Shown one piece after another: positions 8,263 to 15,986 of a stretch of DNA of 64,000 bases; within the stretch, counting starts at the first letter, position 1; each line of letters begins with the position of its first letter. The notes beneath the pieces are model-generated. The model did no database searches. It was not told the origin of the DNA and saw only the letters and a list, made by a program, of their open reading frames with translations. Source of the stretch: CAYUKK01 sp964445305 (lineage in GTDB: Bacteria; Acidobacteriota; Aminicenantia; Aminicenantales; UBA8522); assembly GCA_964445305.1 (NCBI GenBank), contig CAYUKK010000020.1, positions 16,416 to 80,415 on the forward strand, written 5' to 3'. The position numbers and the translations under genes were made by a program.

Positions 8263-10059
8263 GTGATCTGGAAGAAAGCTCACTCGCCAGGAACCCCCGA
8301 AATCCAAGACTCCGAGCTGGTTAGCCCGGCCCAGGTAACGAAGGTCAAGGAAATCCTTCTCCTTTTCGCCAGCGCTGTCCAAGCCGCGAAGATATTTCCA
8401 CCCCATCACCGGACTGTTCTCAACTTCGCTTCCGACCTCCACGCCAAGCTTAAAGATTATCTCGACCGGTACTATAAGCTTGAGCTTGGCGTTGAGGAAA
8501 AAGCCTTTACATTTTTTGGGGATAAAGTGTACGAGGACCCTCACCCCGTCAAGAGTTTGCCTTTTTTCTTCTTTAAGGACGGAATGCAAACACTCTATTT
8601 TTACCGCGGCTTGAGCATCGAGGAAGTGAGAGCTTTCCTCGAAACGATCAGGAAGGTCTCCCAGCTTCCACCCGAGGAGGGGGATATCGTCAGCGCTCTC
8701 TGGGAGCAGGACTTCCCCAATATCCGCTATGTTGCTCCCGATGATTTCCTGGAGACCCGGATCGGTGTGGGCAAGCCGCCTCTCGAAATGCGCGTCGACA
8801 GGGAAGAGTTTTCTCGGGGCCGGATCGACCTGGCGCCAGAGGACCTGGAGGAAATCCGCACGGACGCACTCAAAGAAAGGAGCCGCGAACCCATGCCCGG
8901 GGGGGAAGCCATCCCCGCTTTGCCCGAAAAATTCAACCTTCTGTTGATGCCATCGGATGAGAAGGAGCTTGAGGAGATAGAGGCCCTCCTCCTTTCCAGC
9001 CGAAAAGTCTCCTCAGAAGAAGAACACCAGAGCCTGGCCACCGAGCTCCTGTGTCTGGAAGAGAGAAAGGACCAGTGGCCCGGCTTAGCGGCAGCCCTTA
9101 AGGAAATGCACCACACAGCCCTCCAGAAAAAGGATTTTGGAAGCGCTTCCCGTCTCCTCATCTCCCTTCACGAGCTCAGGGATGCCGTCTTCGAGGAGAA
9201 TGGGGAAAAAGCCGCGTTTATCGACTCCCTCATCGTCGAGATGGGCCAGGATAGCCTGTTGGCTGAGCTTCAGGATTCTTTGGAGTGGACGCGCCTCCAG
9301 GATACAGATTCTTTCCTGGAGTATCTGAGTCTTCTCGGCCCCGGAGCGGGCCGTCTGGCCGCTTCCCTGTTTGAGGCGACAGTGGATCCCCACCTCCGTC
9401 AGAAAATTCTCCATATTCTCGAAGCCATAGGAAAAAAGGACAGCGACGCCTTGATCATGCTCGCCCAGGATTCCAAGCCGTCCCTGACCAAGGAAATCAT
9501 CCGGCTCATCGGTCGACTCCATGAGAAAAAACCTCTCCCCTTTCTGGCTGGTTTTATCCGGTCCCAGAGCAAAGACATTAAACTCGAAGCCATCCGGGTC
9601 CTCGGCCAGGCCGGCGAGGAAGCAGCGGATAGGATTCTCCTCGGCTTTTTGTCTGACGGCGATGAGGCAGTGCGCATCGCCGCCCTGCAAAGACTTAACA
9701 CCATCCATACATCCGTCCTCCCCTATCTCCTGGCCCTGACGAGGAACAAAGCTTTCAAGAAAAAAAGCCTGGCGGAAATCAAGGCCGTCTTCGATGGCCT
9801 GGCCCGAAGTGGCTCGCCAGAGGCGGGCTCTGTTCTAAAAATCTACCTTCAAAAATGCTTCTGGTGGTCAAGTCCGAAAAAAACAGAGATAGCCTGCCTC
9901 GCCGTAGCGGCGCTGAGCGCAATGCCTGATGCCTTGGCCAGAGAAGCCTTGCGAAAAGGTTCTAAAGCCAAATCCAAAAAGGTCAGACGGGCCTGCCTGG
10001 AGGCTTTGTCTTCTTTCCACCGTGAAGATTCCCACTCGGAGTCTGGGACAAGAGTATGA
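8263..10059 (+). CDS. HEAT-repeat protein with an HD-GYP-associated N-terminal domain
   Basis: A 598-residue cytosolic protein without catalytic motifs. Residues 25-160 (KVKEILLLFASAVQAAKIFPPHHRT...) resemble the N-terminus of the next protein (AVEIIIRLHAVLKSARIYEPHNT...), so both carry the same sensor-like domain. From about 340 onward are helical HEAT-type repeats (LLGPGAGRLAASLFEA, IIRLIGRLHEKKPLPFLAGFI, LEAIRVLGQAGEEAADRILLGFL). The start is a GTG directly behind a strong promoter. The stop overlaps the next start (ATGA). I infer a scaffold or partner of the HD-GYP protein; the function is not known. Confidence 0.8.
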   Translation: MIWKKAHSPGTPEIQDSELVSPAQVTKVKEILLLFASAVQAAKIFPPHHRTVLNFASDLHAKLKDYLDRYYKLELGVEEKAFTFFGDKVYEDPHPVKSLPFFFFKDGMQTLYFYRGLSIEEVRAFLETIRKVSQLPPEEGDIVSALWEQDFPNIRYVAPDDFLETRIGVGKPPLEMRVDREEFSRGRIDLAPEDLEEIRTDALKERSREPMPGGEAIPALPEKFNLLLMPSDEKELEEIEALLLSSRKVSSEEEHQSLATELLCLEERKDQWPGLAAALKEMHHTALQKKDFGSASRLLISLHELRDAVFEENGEKAAFIDSLIVEMGQDSLLAELQDSLEWTRLQDTDSFLEYLSLLGPGAGRLAASLFEATVDPHLRQKILHILEAIGKKDSDALIMLAQDSKPSLTKEIIRLIGRLHEKKPLPFLAGFIRSQSKDIKLEAIRVLGQAGEEAADRILLGFLSDGDEAVRIAALQRLNTIHTSVLPYLLALTRNKAFKKKSLAEIKAVFDGLARSGSPEAGSVLKIYLQKCFWWSSPKKTEIACLAVAALSAMPDALAREALRKGSKAKSKKVRRACLEALSSFHREDSHSESGTRV

Positions 10060-11507
10060 GTGCCCCGGCGTTGAAAAAGAGCGAAGGCGAGACCAGCCGG
10101 GCACTCCACAGCCTGGCTGTCGAAATCATCATCCGCCTCCACGCTGTGTTGAAAAGTGCCCGCATCTATGAGCCCCATAACACTCTTTTTCAGCGTCAGG
10201 TTTCCCTGCTCTTATCCCTCATCCGCAAGGCGATGGCAGAATTCGGGGAAGCTGCGTTCTCCATCCGCCAGAGCACTCTTTTTTTCAACAATATCCGGCT
10301 CCGGTACGGGTTTGCCAATTATCATTTTTTCAAATTCGTTATCGAAGAGTTCAGAAAAAGAGGGGTCGGCAGCCTCCGTTTCGAACCCGGTCTGAACGCC
10401 GCCGACCTCACCTCCTTCATCCATCTTCTAGCCCGGGGAGAAGAAAAGCGGGCCGAACCTTCGCAGGCCATCGCTTCCGAGATGAAGAAAATGGGAGTGA
10501 GGACCATCACCATGGAAAAAACACTCCCAGCTGACCTCGCTCCACGCCGGGAGAAGGCGGCAGCCAAGGCCTTTTTTCTGGGCATCACCCATCTTGAAGA
10601 GGCTTTCGCCAGCGCCGCCTCGGAGGAGAAAATCAAGCTCAGCACCACCCGCCGGCTCATGCAGGCGATCTTCAATCACATCGTCGACAACGAAGCCTTT
10701 GTCCAGGGCCTGACCAATATCAAGAACTTCCATGAATATACGCTCAACCACTCGATGAACGTCTGCATTCTGGCCATCGCCCTGGGAAAGAGGCTCGGGC
10801 TGGACAGGAACGAACTTGTGGATTTGGGGATAAGCGCCTTTTTCCACGACTTCGGAAAGCTCGACACCCCCCGGGAAATCCTGGAGAAGCCAGCGCGGCT
10901 CGATGACCAGGAAAGAAAGATTATCGAGAAACACCCCTACCAGGGCGCGGCCAAGCTGGTCCAGTTCAAGGGGTTCAAGAACCTTCCCGTCCACGCTGTC
11001 CATGTAGCCATGGAGCATCACATCAAGGAAGATTGGGGGGGCTACCCGCGCTTTTTTCGAAAACAGACGATCAGCCTGTTCAGCAAGATCGTTAAAATTG
11101 TCGATTTTTTTGACGCCATCACGACCAAGCGCCCTTACCGCTCAAGGGTCTACACCCGAGACGAAGCCCTGAGCTTGATGCTCGAGCAATCAGGAAAAGA
11201 ATTCCATCCTGTGCTCCTTCGGGAATTCGTCAGGATGATGGGCATTTACCCCGTTGGTACCCTGGTCATGCTGGATACAGGGGAGCTTGGCATCGTCGTC
11301 CAGAATCACTCCGAGACAGAACTCCTGCTTCGACCTCTGGTCAAGCTCATTACTGATGCTGACAGAAACAAATTGGACGGCGACATCGTCGACTTGAGCG
11401 AGCTTGACCCCGAGACGAACAAGTACAAGAAAACCATCATCAAAACCCTCGACCCCGAAAAGTATCATATCCGCGTCACCGACTATCTTTTGGCTCAGGC
11501 GGAATGA
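10056..11507 (+). CDS. HD-GYP domain protein (putative cyclic-di-GMP phosphodiesterase)
   Basis: A 483-residue protein. The N-terminal 170 residues share a domain with the preceding HEAT protein. The HD-GYP domain spans about 200-400: NHSMNV, the HD pair H264-D265 in AFFHDFGKLDTP, HHIKEDWGGYP with GYP at 329-331, and KIVDFFDAITTKRPYR. Known HD-GYP proteins hydrolyse cyclic-di-GMP; the metal ligands visible here are intact, so activity is likely. The tail (about 400-483) is a small beta domain (PVGTLVMLDTGELGIVV). It is translationally coupled to the HEAT gene. PilZ effectors lie 43 kb away in the same window. Confidence 0.9.
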   Translation: MSAPALKKSEGETSRALHSLAVEIIIRLHAVLKSARIYEPHNTLFQRQVSLLLSLIRKAMAEFGEAAFSIRQSTLFFNNIRLRYGFANYHFFKFVIEEFRKRGVGSLRFEPGLNAADLTSFIHLLARGEEKRAEPSQAIASEMKKMGVRTITMEKTLPADLAPRREKAAAKAFFLGITHLEEAFASAASEEKIKLSTTRRLMQAIFNHIVDNEAFVQGLTNIKNFHEYTLNHSMNVCILAIALGKRLGLDRNELVDLGISAFFHDFGKLDTPREILEKPARLDDQERKIIEKHPYQGAAKLVQFKGFKNLPVHAVHVAMEHHIKEDWGGYPRFFRKQTISLFSKIVKIVDFFDAITTKRPYRSRVYTRDEALSLMLEQSGKEFHPVLLREFVRMMGIYPVGTLVMLDTGELGIVVQNHSETELLLRPLVKLITDADRNKLDGDIVDLSELDPETNKYKKTIIKTLDPEKYHIRVTDYLLAQAE

Positions 11508-11582
11508 CCCGACTTCCATGATGACGACCTTCAGGAAGCACAAGGGCGAAGCTAAAATAATTCTTATCAAAGGAGTCAAATC

Positions 11583-12272
11583 ATGGCTATGATCAGTCCT
11601 GAGGTCCAGGAAGCAACCAAGAAAAAACTTTCCTCGGAAATGGCCGAGCGGGTGACCATCCTCTTTTTTACCCAGGAGCCCAGCCGACTGGTTTTGCCCG
11701 ACCGTCTCCAGGGGCAAGAATGTCTCTACTGTCAGGAAACAAGACAGTTGCTCGAGGAAGTGGTCAGCCTGACCGACAAGATTGACCTCAGAACACATGA
11801 TTTTGTGGCTGAAAAAGCTAAGGCCGATGAACTCGGCGTGGACAAAATTCCTGCCATCGTCATCAGCCCCGAACAAGGCTACGGAATTCGGTTTTTCGGC
11901 ATTCCCTCGGGCTATGAGTACGTGAGCCTTCTCGAAGCCGTCGTCGACGTTTCTCGTCGCCGCACAGCTCTGGCCGAGAAAACAAAGACAGCTCTGGCCG
12001 ACCTGGCGAACGACGTCCATATCCAGGTCTTTGTCACTCCCACCTGTCCCTACTGCACTTTGGCGGTTCGCCTGGCCCACCAGTTTGCCGTAGAAAGTCC
12101 GCGCATCCGCGCCGACATGGTCGAAGCGACGGAATTCCCCCACCTGGCCCAAAAATACCACGTTTTTGGTGTCCCCAAGACCGTTATAAACGAAGCCGTA
12201 TTCATCGAAGGAGCAGTTCCCGAATCTGTCTTTCTCGACCATGTCCTCCGAGCGGCTAAGCCGGTTAGGTAG
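11583..12272 (+). CDS. Protein disulfide oxidoreductase (tandem thioredoxin-fold, PDO/glutaredoxin-like)
   Basis: A 229-residue redox protein made of two thioredoxin folds. The first carries C47-L-Y-C50, the second C155-P-Y-C158, and each has its cis-Pro loop (KIPAIV, GVPKTV). This is the layout of the PDO family of hyperthermophiles and some anaerobes, which forms or isomerises disulfides in the cytosol or passes electrons from a thioredoxin reductase. No signal peptide is seen. AAAGGAGTCAAATC gives a good ribosome site, and a TAAAAT -10 box lies at 11553. The acetyl-CoA synthetase gene follows after 6 bp, which may only reflect transcription. Confidence 0.88.
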   Translation: MAMISPEVQEATKKKLSSEMAERVTILFFTQEPSRLVLPDRLQGQECLYCQETRQLLEEVVSLTDKIDLRTHDFVAEKAKADELGVDKIPAIVISPEQGYGIRFFGIPSGYEYVSLLEAVVDVSRRRTALAEKTKTALADLANDVHIQVFVTPTCPYCTLAVRLAHQFAVESPRIRADMVEATEFPHLAQKYHVFGVPKTVINEAVFIEGAVPESVFLDHVLRAAKPVR

Positions 12273-12278
12273 CGTTCC

Positions 12279-14396
12279 ATGGAAGGACTTGAGGCGATTT
12301 TCTACCCGCGGTCGATTGCAGTCGTGGGCGCTTCCCGGCAGGCAGGTAGCGTTGGCCAGTCCGTCCTCGCCAACCTCATCGGCAGTCGATTTCAGGGAGT
12401 GGTCTTCCCGGTCAACCCCCATGCCCAGAGCATTCTTGGCATCAAAGCTTATGCCCGAATATCGGATGTTTCCGATGTGATTGACCTGGCCGTTATTGTC
12501 GTTCCCAGCCCCATCGTGCCCGCTGTCCTTGAAGAGTGCGGTCAGAAGGGAGTCAGGGGAGCGATCATTATCACGGCTGGGTTTAAAGAAATCGGCGGGG
12601 CAGGAATTGAACTCGAGGAACGCGTCCAGAAGATCGCCAACCATCATGGCATTACCCTCGTCGGGCCGAATTGCCTTGGGGTTATCAACACCGACCCTGG
12701 CGTGTCCATGAACGCCACTTTTGGCACGCAAATGCCCAGAGAGGGAAATATCGCCTTCATCTCCCAGAGTGGAGCACTCTGCGTGGCGGTGCTCGATTAT
12801 GCCAAGGAAGCGAATATCGGCTTTTCCAAGTTCATCAGCATGGGCAACAAAGCTGGTGTCAACGAAAATGAGCTCCTCCAGTATCTCCAATCCGACCCCA
12901 AAACGGGCGTCATCCTCATGTACCTGGAAGACCTTGTCCGCGGCCGTGATTTTATGGACATCGCCCGCCAAATCACGAGTTCGAAGAAGCGACCCAAGCC
13001 TATCCTCGCTCTCAAGGCCGGCCGAACCATGGTGGGAGCGCGCGCCGCTTCCTCCCACACGGGCTCCCTGGCCGGCTCGGATCGAGTCTATGATGCCATC
13101 TTTGAACAGTGCGGTGTCTTGCGCGTCGACACCCTTGAAGAACTCTTCGATTATGTCAAGGCCTTCTCCAGACAACCGTTGCCCAGGGGCCGGAATGTGG
13201 CCATCATTACCAACTCGGGCGGCCCGGGCATTCTGGCCACGGATTCGTGCATCCAGCATAACCTCAACGTTCCCCGACTCACTCCCGCCACCAAAAAAAG
13301 CCTGCGTCAAATTCTGCCGGCCACAGCCAGCCTCCACAACCCCATCGACCTCATCGCCGAGGCCCAGGAAGAACAGTACGAGATTTCGCTCCGGGCTGTG
13401 CTCCGGGATAGGAACGTCCATTCAGCCATCGTCATCCTGACGCCAACCGCTTTCACCCGAGTCGAAAGCATCGCCAGGGCCATCGTCAACGTCGCCCGCG
13501 CCTCCCAAAAACCTGTCCTGTGCTGTTTTCTCGGAATTTACGATGTTTCCAAGGGGGTGGGCATCCTTGAGCAAAACGGCATCCCCAATTTCAGGTTTCC
13601 TGAATCGGCGGCGCGTGTCCTGGCCGAAATGGCCAACTTCACCGACTGGCTGAATAGGCCGCAGACGGGCATCAAAATTTACCGCGCCGATAAAGAAAAA
13701 GCTCGGGCTATCCTCGACGTGGTTTGTCAAGAAGGACGTCAGTTTCTCCTCGAGCATGAGGCTTACGAAGTTCTCAAAGCCTACGGCTTCCCGGTCGTCA
13801 GGTCAGTCCTCGCCCACACCGAGCGGGAGGCGGTGGAGGCGGCCGAAAAACTTGGCTTCCCGGTGGTCATGAAAATCGCCTCACCGGATATCGTTCATAA
13901 ATTTGATTATGGTGGCGTCAAACTGGGTCTCAAGAGCAAAAGCGATGTGCGGAAAGCCTACGAGGAAATCAAAGAGCGCGTGCTCCAGGCCAAGCCAGAA
14001 GCAAGGATTGTCGGTTTACTCATCGAGGAGATGGTCCAGGGCGGCAAGGAAGTGATTCTGGGCATGAACCGGGATCCTCAATTCGGCCCTATCCTCATGT
14101 TCGGCATGGGCGGGATTTATGTCGAGGCGCTCGAAGATGTCTCCTTCCGTCTCGCCCCCATCCGGGAGTATTCCGCCCTGGCCATGATCCGGAGGACGAA
14201 AACCCACCGCATTCTGGAAGGATTCCGCGGCGGACCTGTCTACGACGTCGACGCTGTAGCTGACTGTCTCAAGCGGCTCAGCCAGCTGGTCGTCGACTTC
14301 GAGGAGATCCAGGAGCTGGACATTAACCCGCTCATCGTGCTCGAGAAAGGAAGGGGGGCGAGAATTGTCGACGCCCGCATGGTCATCCGAGGGTAG
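12279..14396 (+). CDS. Acetyl-CoA synthetase (ADP-forming), fused alpha and beta subunits
   Basis: Catalyses acyl-CoA + ADP + phosphate to acid + ATP + CoA, an energy-yielding step of peptide and sugar fermentation. The 705-residue protein has an N-terminal CoA-binding Rossmann domain (IAVVGASRQAGSVGQSVL), two succinyl-CoA-ligase-like domains with the conserved active-site His in SHTGSLAGSD (about 264), and a C-terminal ATP-grasp (beta) domain from about 485 (EVLKAYGFPVV, GFPVVMKIASPDIVHK). Alpha-beta fusion in this order is common in bacteria. It closely follows the disulfide oxidoreductase gene. Substrate range (acetate, propionate, aryl acids) cannot be told. The protein acetyltransferase-type fusion is excluded, since no GNAT domain is present. 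Confidence 0.93.
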   Translation: MEGLEAIFYPRSIAVVGASRQAGSVGQSVLANLIGSRFQGVVFPVNPHAQSILGIKAYARISDVSDVIDLAVIVVPSPIVPAVLEECGQKGVRGAIIITAGFKEIGGAGIELEERVQKIANHHGITLVGPNCLGVINTDPGVSMNATFGTQMPREGNIAFISQSGALCVAVLDYAKEANIGFSKFISMGNKAGVNENELLQYLQSDPKTGVILMYLEDLVRGRDFMDIARQITSSKKRPKPILALKAGRTMVGARAASSHTGSLAGSDRVYDAIFEQCGVLRVDTLEELFDYVKAFSRQPLPRGRNVAIITNSGGPGILATDSCIQHNLNVPRLTPATKKSLRQILPATASLHNPIDLIAEAQEEQYEISLRAVLRDRNVHSAIVILTPTAFTRVESIARAIVNVARASQKPVLCCFLGIYDVSKGVGILEQNGIPNFRFPESAARVLAEMANFTDWLNRPQTGIKIYRADKEKARAILDVVCQEGRQFLLEHEAYEVLKAYGFPVVRSVLAHTEREAVEAAEKLGFPVVMKIASPDIVHKFDYGGVKLGLKSKSDVRKAYEEIKERVLQAKPEARIVGLLIEEMVQGGKEVILGMNRDPQFGPILMFGMGGIYVEALEDVSFRLAPIREYSALAMIRRTKTHRILEGFRGGPVYDVDAVADCLKRLSQLVVDFEEIQELDINPLIVLEKGRGARIVDARMVIRG

Positions 14397-14410
14397 TCTG
14401 GTCGGTCCTG

Positions 14411-14419
14411 TGCTATAAT
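14411..14419 (+). promoter_or_regulatory. Extended -10 box (TGCTATAAT) of the phosphatase-superfamily cluster
   Basis: TG-N-TATAAT with the hexamer at 14414-14419, 11 bp before the ATG at 14431, with no Shine-Dalgarno between. It follows the stop of the acetyl-CoA synthetase gene at once. The same extended -10 form is found before the P-ATPase gene. Confidence 0.55.
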
Positions 14420-14430
14420 GGTCTTTAAAA

Positions 14431-15735
14431 ATGGCGTGGCTAAAAAAGAAGAGAAAGCCTTCAGTCTGCATCATCGGCCTCGACGGGGTGCCGCACTCCC
14501 TCGTCATGGACTTGACCAGCCGGTCGATTATGCCCGCCCTTGCTCAGCTCATTGACCGAGGCTCTCTCCGTCGATTGAGAGCGAGCCTTCCCGAAATTTC
14601 AGCCGTGAGCTGGACGGATTTCATGACCGGCGCCAACTCCGGAACGCACGGCATCTTCGGGTTCACCGACTTTAAGCGTGGCTCCTATGAAATCCGTTTC
14701 CCCAATTTTTTGGACCTCAAGTGCCCCACTTTCTGGGACCGCTTGGCTGAGATGGGCAAGAGATGCATCATCATCAACCAGCCTTCCACTTATCCGGCGC
14801 GCCGGGTGAACGGCATCCTTATCTCCGGGTTTGTCGCTCTCGAGCTTGAGAGGGCGGTCTATCCCCCCTCCGAAAAAGCGAACCTCGAGAAGATGGGCTA
14901 CCAGATTGATATCGACACGGTGAAGGCCAGGCAGGATGCCGACTTCCTCTGGCAGGAGCTTGACCGAACCTTCACCAGCCGAGAGCGCGCGTTTCGGCAT
15001 TTTTGGCAAGGGGATTGGGATTACTTTGAGCTGGTCATTACCGGGACAGATAGGCTTCACCATTTCCTCTGGCGGTCGGGTTTGGACCCCCAGAACTCCC
15101 ACCATCAAAAATTCCTGGATTATTACCGCCGCATCGACCGCTTCATTGGCGAAATTGCTTCTGCTTTTGAGAAGCTCACAGGAGGTCTGGAAGGATTCTA
15201 TATTCTCTCCGACCACGGATTTTGCAGCATCGAAAAAGAAGTATACCTCAATGCCTGGCTGGAGAGGGAAGGCTACCTTCGATTCCGGGCTAATGAGGCG
15301 AAAGGGCTGGAGGAGATAGCCGACGGGAGTGTGGCTTTCGCCCTCGACCCCAGCCGCATTTACCTTAACGTCGAGGGTCGATTCCCGCGCGGCATCGTGA
15401 CCCCGGCCGAGCGCGACATTCTAAGAAAAGAGATTGGCCAGAAGCTGGCCCGGCTCGAGGACGGGGGGAAGAAAGTCATCCGCCATGTCTTTCGGGCCGA
15501 GGAGGTCTATTCTGGACCTCTTCTTCCTGAGGGCCCTGACCTCATTGTGGTCTCAGAACCCGGTTTCGACATCAAGGGGTCAGTGAAAAAAAGGGAGGTT
15601 TTCGGTTCAACCGACCTCCAGGGCATGCACACCTGGGAGGATGCTTTCGTCTGGTCGATCACTCCCCTCGGCCAGAACCTGGCCATTGGCCAGTTGGCTG
15701 GGTTTATCCTTGATCACTTCAACGAAAAAAGATAA
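14431..15735 (+). CDS. Alkaline-phosphatase-superfamily phosphodiesterase, cytosolic paralogue (1 of 3)
   Basis: A 434-residue member of the type I phosphodiesterase/nucleotide pyrophosphatase group. Metal and catalytic motifs are complete: GLDG (Asp, N-terminus), nucleophile region EISAVSWTDFMTG with the probable Ser nucleophile in ISAVSW, TGTDRLHHFLW, LSDHGF, and the late GMHTWEDAF. It has no signal peptide or membrane segment, unlike its two downstream paralogues, so it should act in the cytosol. It opens a run of three paralogues reading the same way, with 2 bp or overlapping junctions apart from one 250-bp gap. The substrate is unknown. Confidence 0.85.
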   Translation: MAWLKKKRKPSVCIIGLDGVPHSLVMDLTSRSIMPALAQLIDRGSLRRLRASLPEISAVSWTDFMTGANSGTHGIFGFTDFKRGSYEIRFPNFLDLKCPTFWDRLAEMGKRCIIINQPSTYPARRVNGILISGFVALELERAVYPPSEKANLEKMGYQIDIDTVKARQDADFLWQELDRTFTSRERAFRHFWQGDWDYFELVITGTDRLHHFLWRSGLDPQNSHHQKFLDYYRRIDRFIGEIASAFEKLTGGLEGFYILSDHGFCSIEKEVYLNAWLEREGYLRFRANEAKGLEEIADGSVAFALDPSRIYLNVEGRFPRGIVTPAERDILRKEIGQKLARLEDGGKKVIRHVFRAEEVYSGPLLPEGPDLIVVSEPGFDIKGSVKKREVFGSTDLQGMHTWEDAFVWSITPLGQNLAIGQLAGFILDHFNEKR

Positions 15736-15866
15736 GGATGCTGAAAAAAACAGCCCTTGGCTCGCCAGAGCAACAAAACCGGTTCCCTCTCGGCGGGGCC
15801 CCCCGCCGGCCCGAGCGTTTGAGGCTAATGTTCTACCTCCTTGATAATCAACAAGATAGTCGGCGA

Positions 15867-15920
15867 GGGGGCGCCGGGGGTGAACCGCGACAGGACCCGT
15901 CGGGTGATTCTATCGGCAAT
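15867..15920. repeat. 54-bp dispersed repeat, copy B
   Basis: This copy differs from the one at 5224-5277 at about four of 54 positions, three of them in the short stretch after the ACCCG-T-CGGGT palindrome. It lies between two phosphatase-superfamily genes. An open frame from an ATG at 15738 runs through it, which argues that this frame is not the true 5' end of the next gene. Confidence 0.7.
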
Positions 15921-15986
15921 CCTGGGTTCAGGCCAGCACGGAGGCCGCTCAAAGTCGGAGGGAAGATCTATCGATACGCCGCACCC

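Noticed and set aside
11190..13421. A 743-codon open frame on the minus strand
   Set aside because: It is antisense to HD-GYP, disulfide oxidoreductase and acetyl-CoA synthetase genes, with no family motif; a GC-rich shadow.
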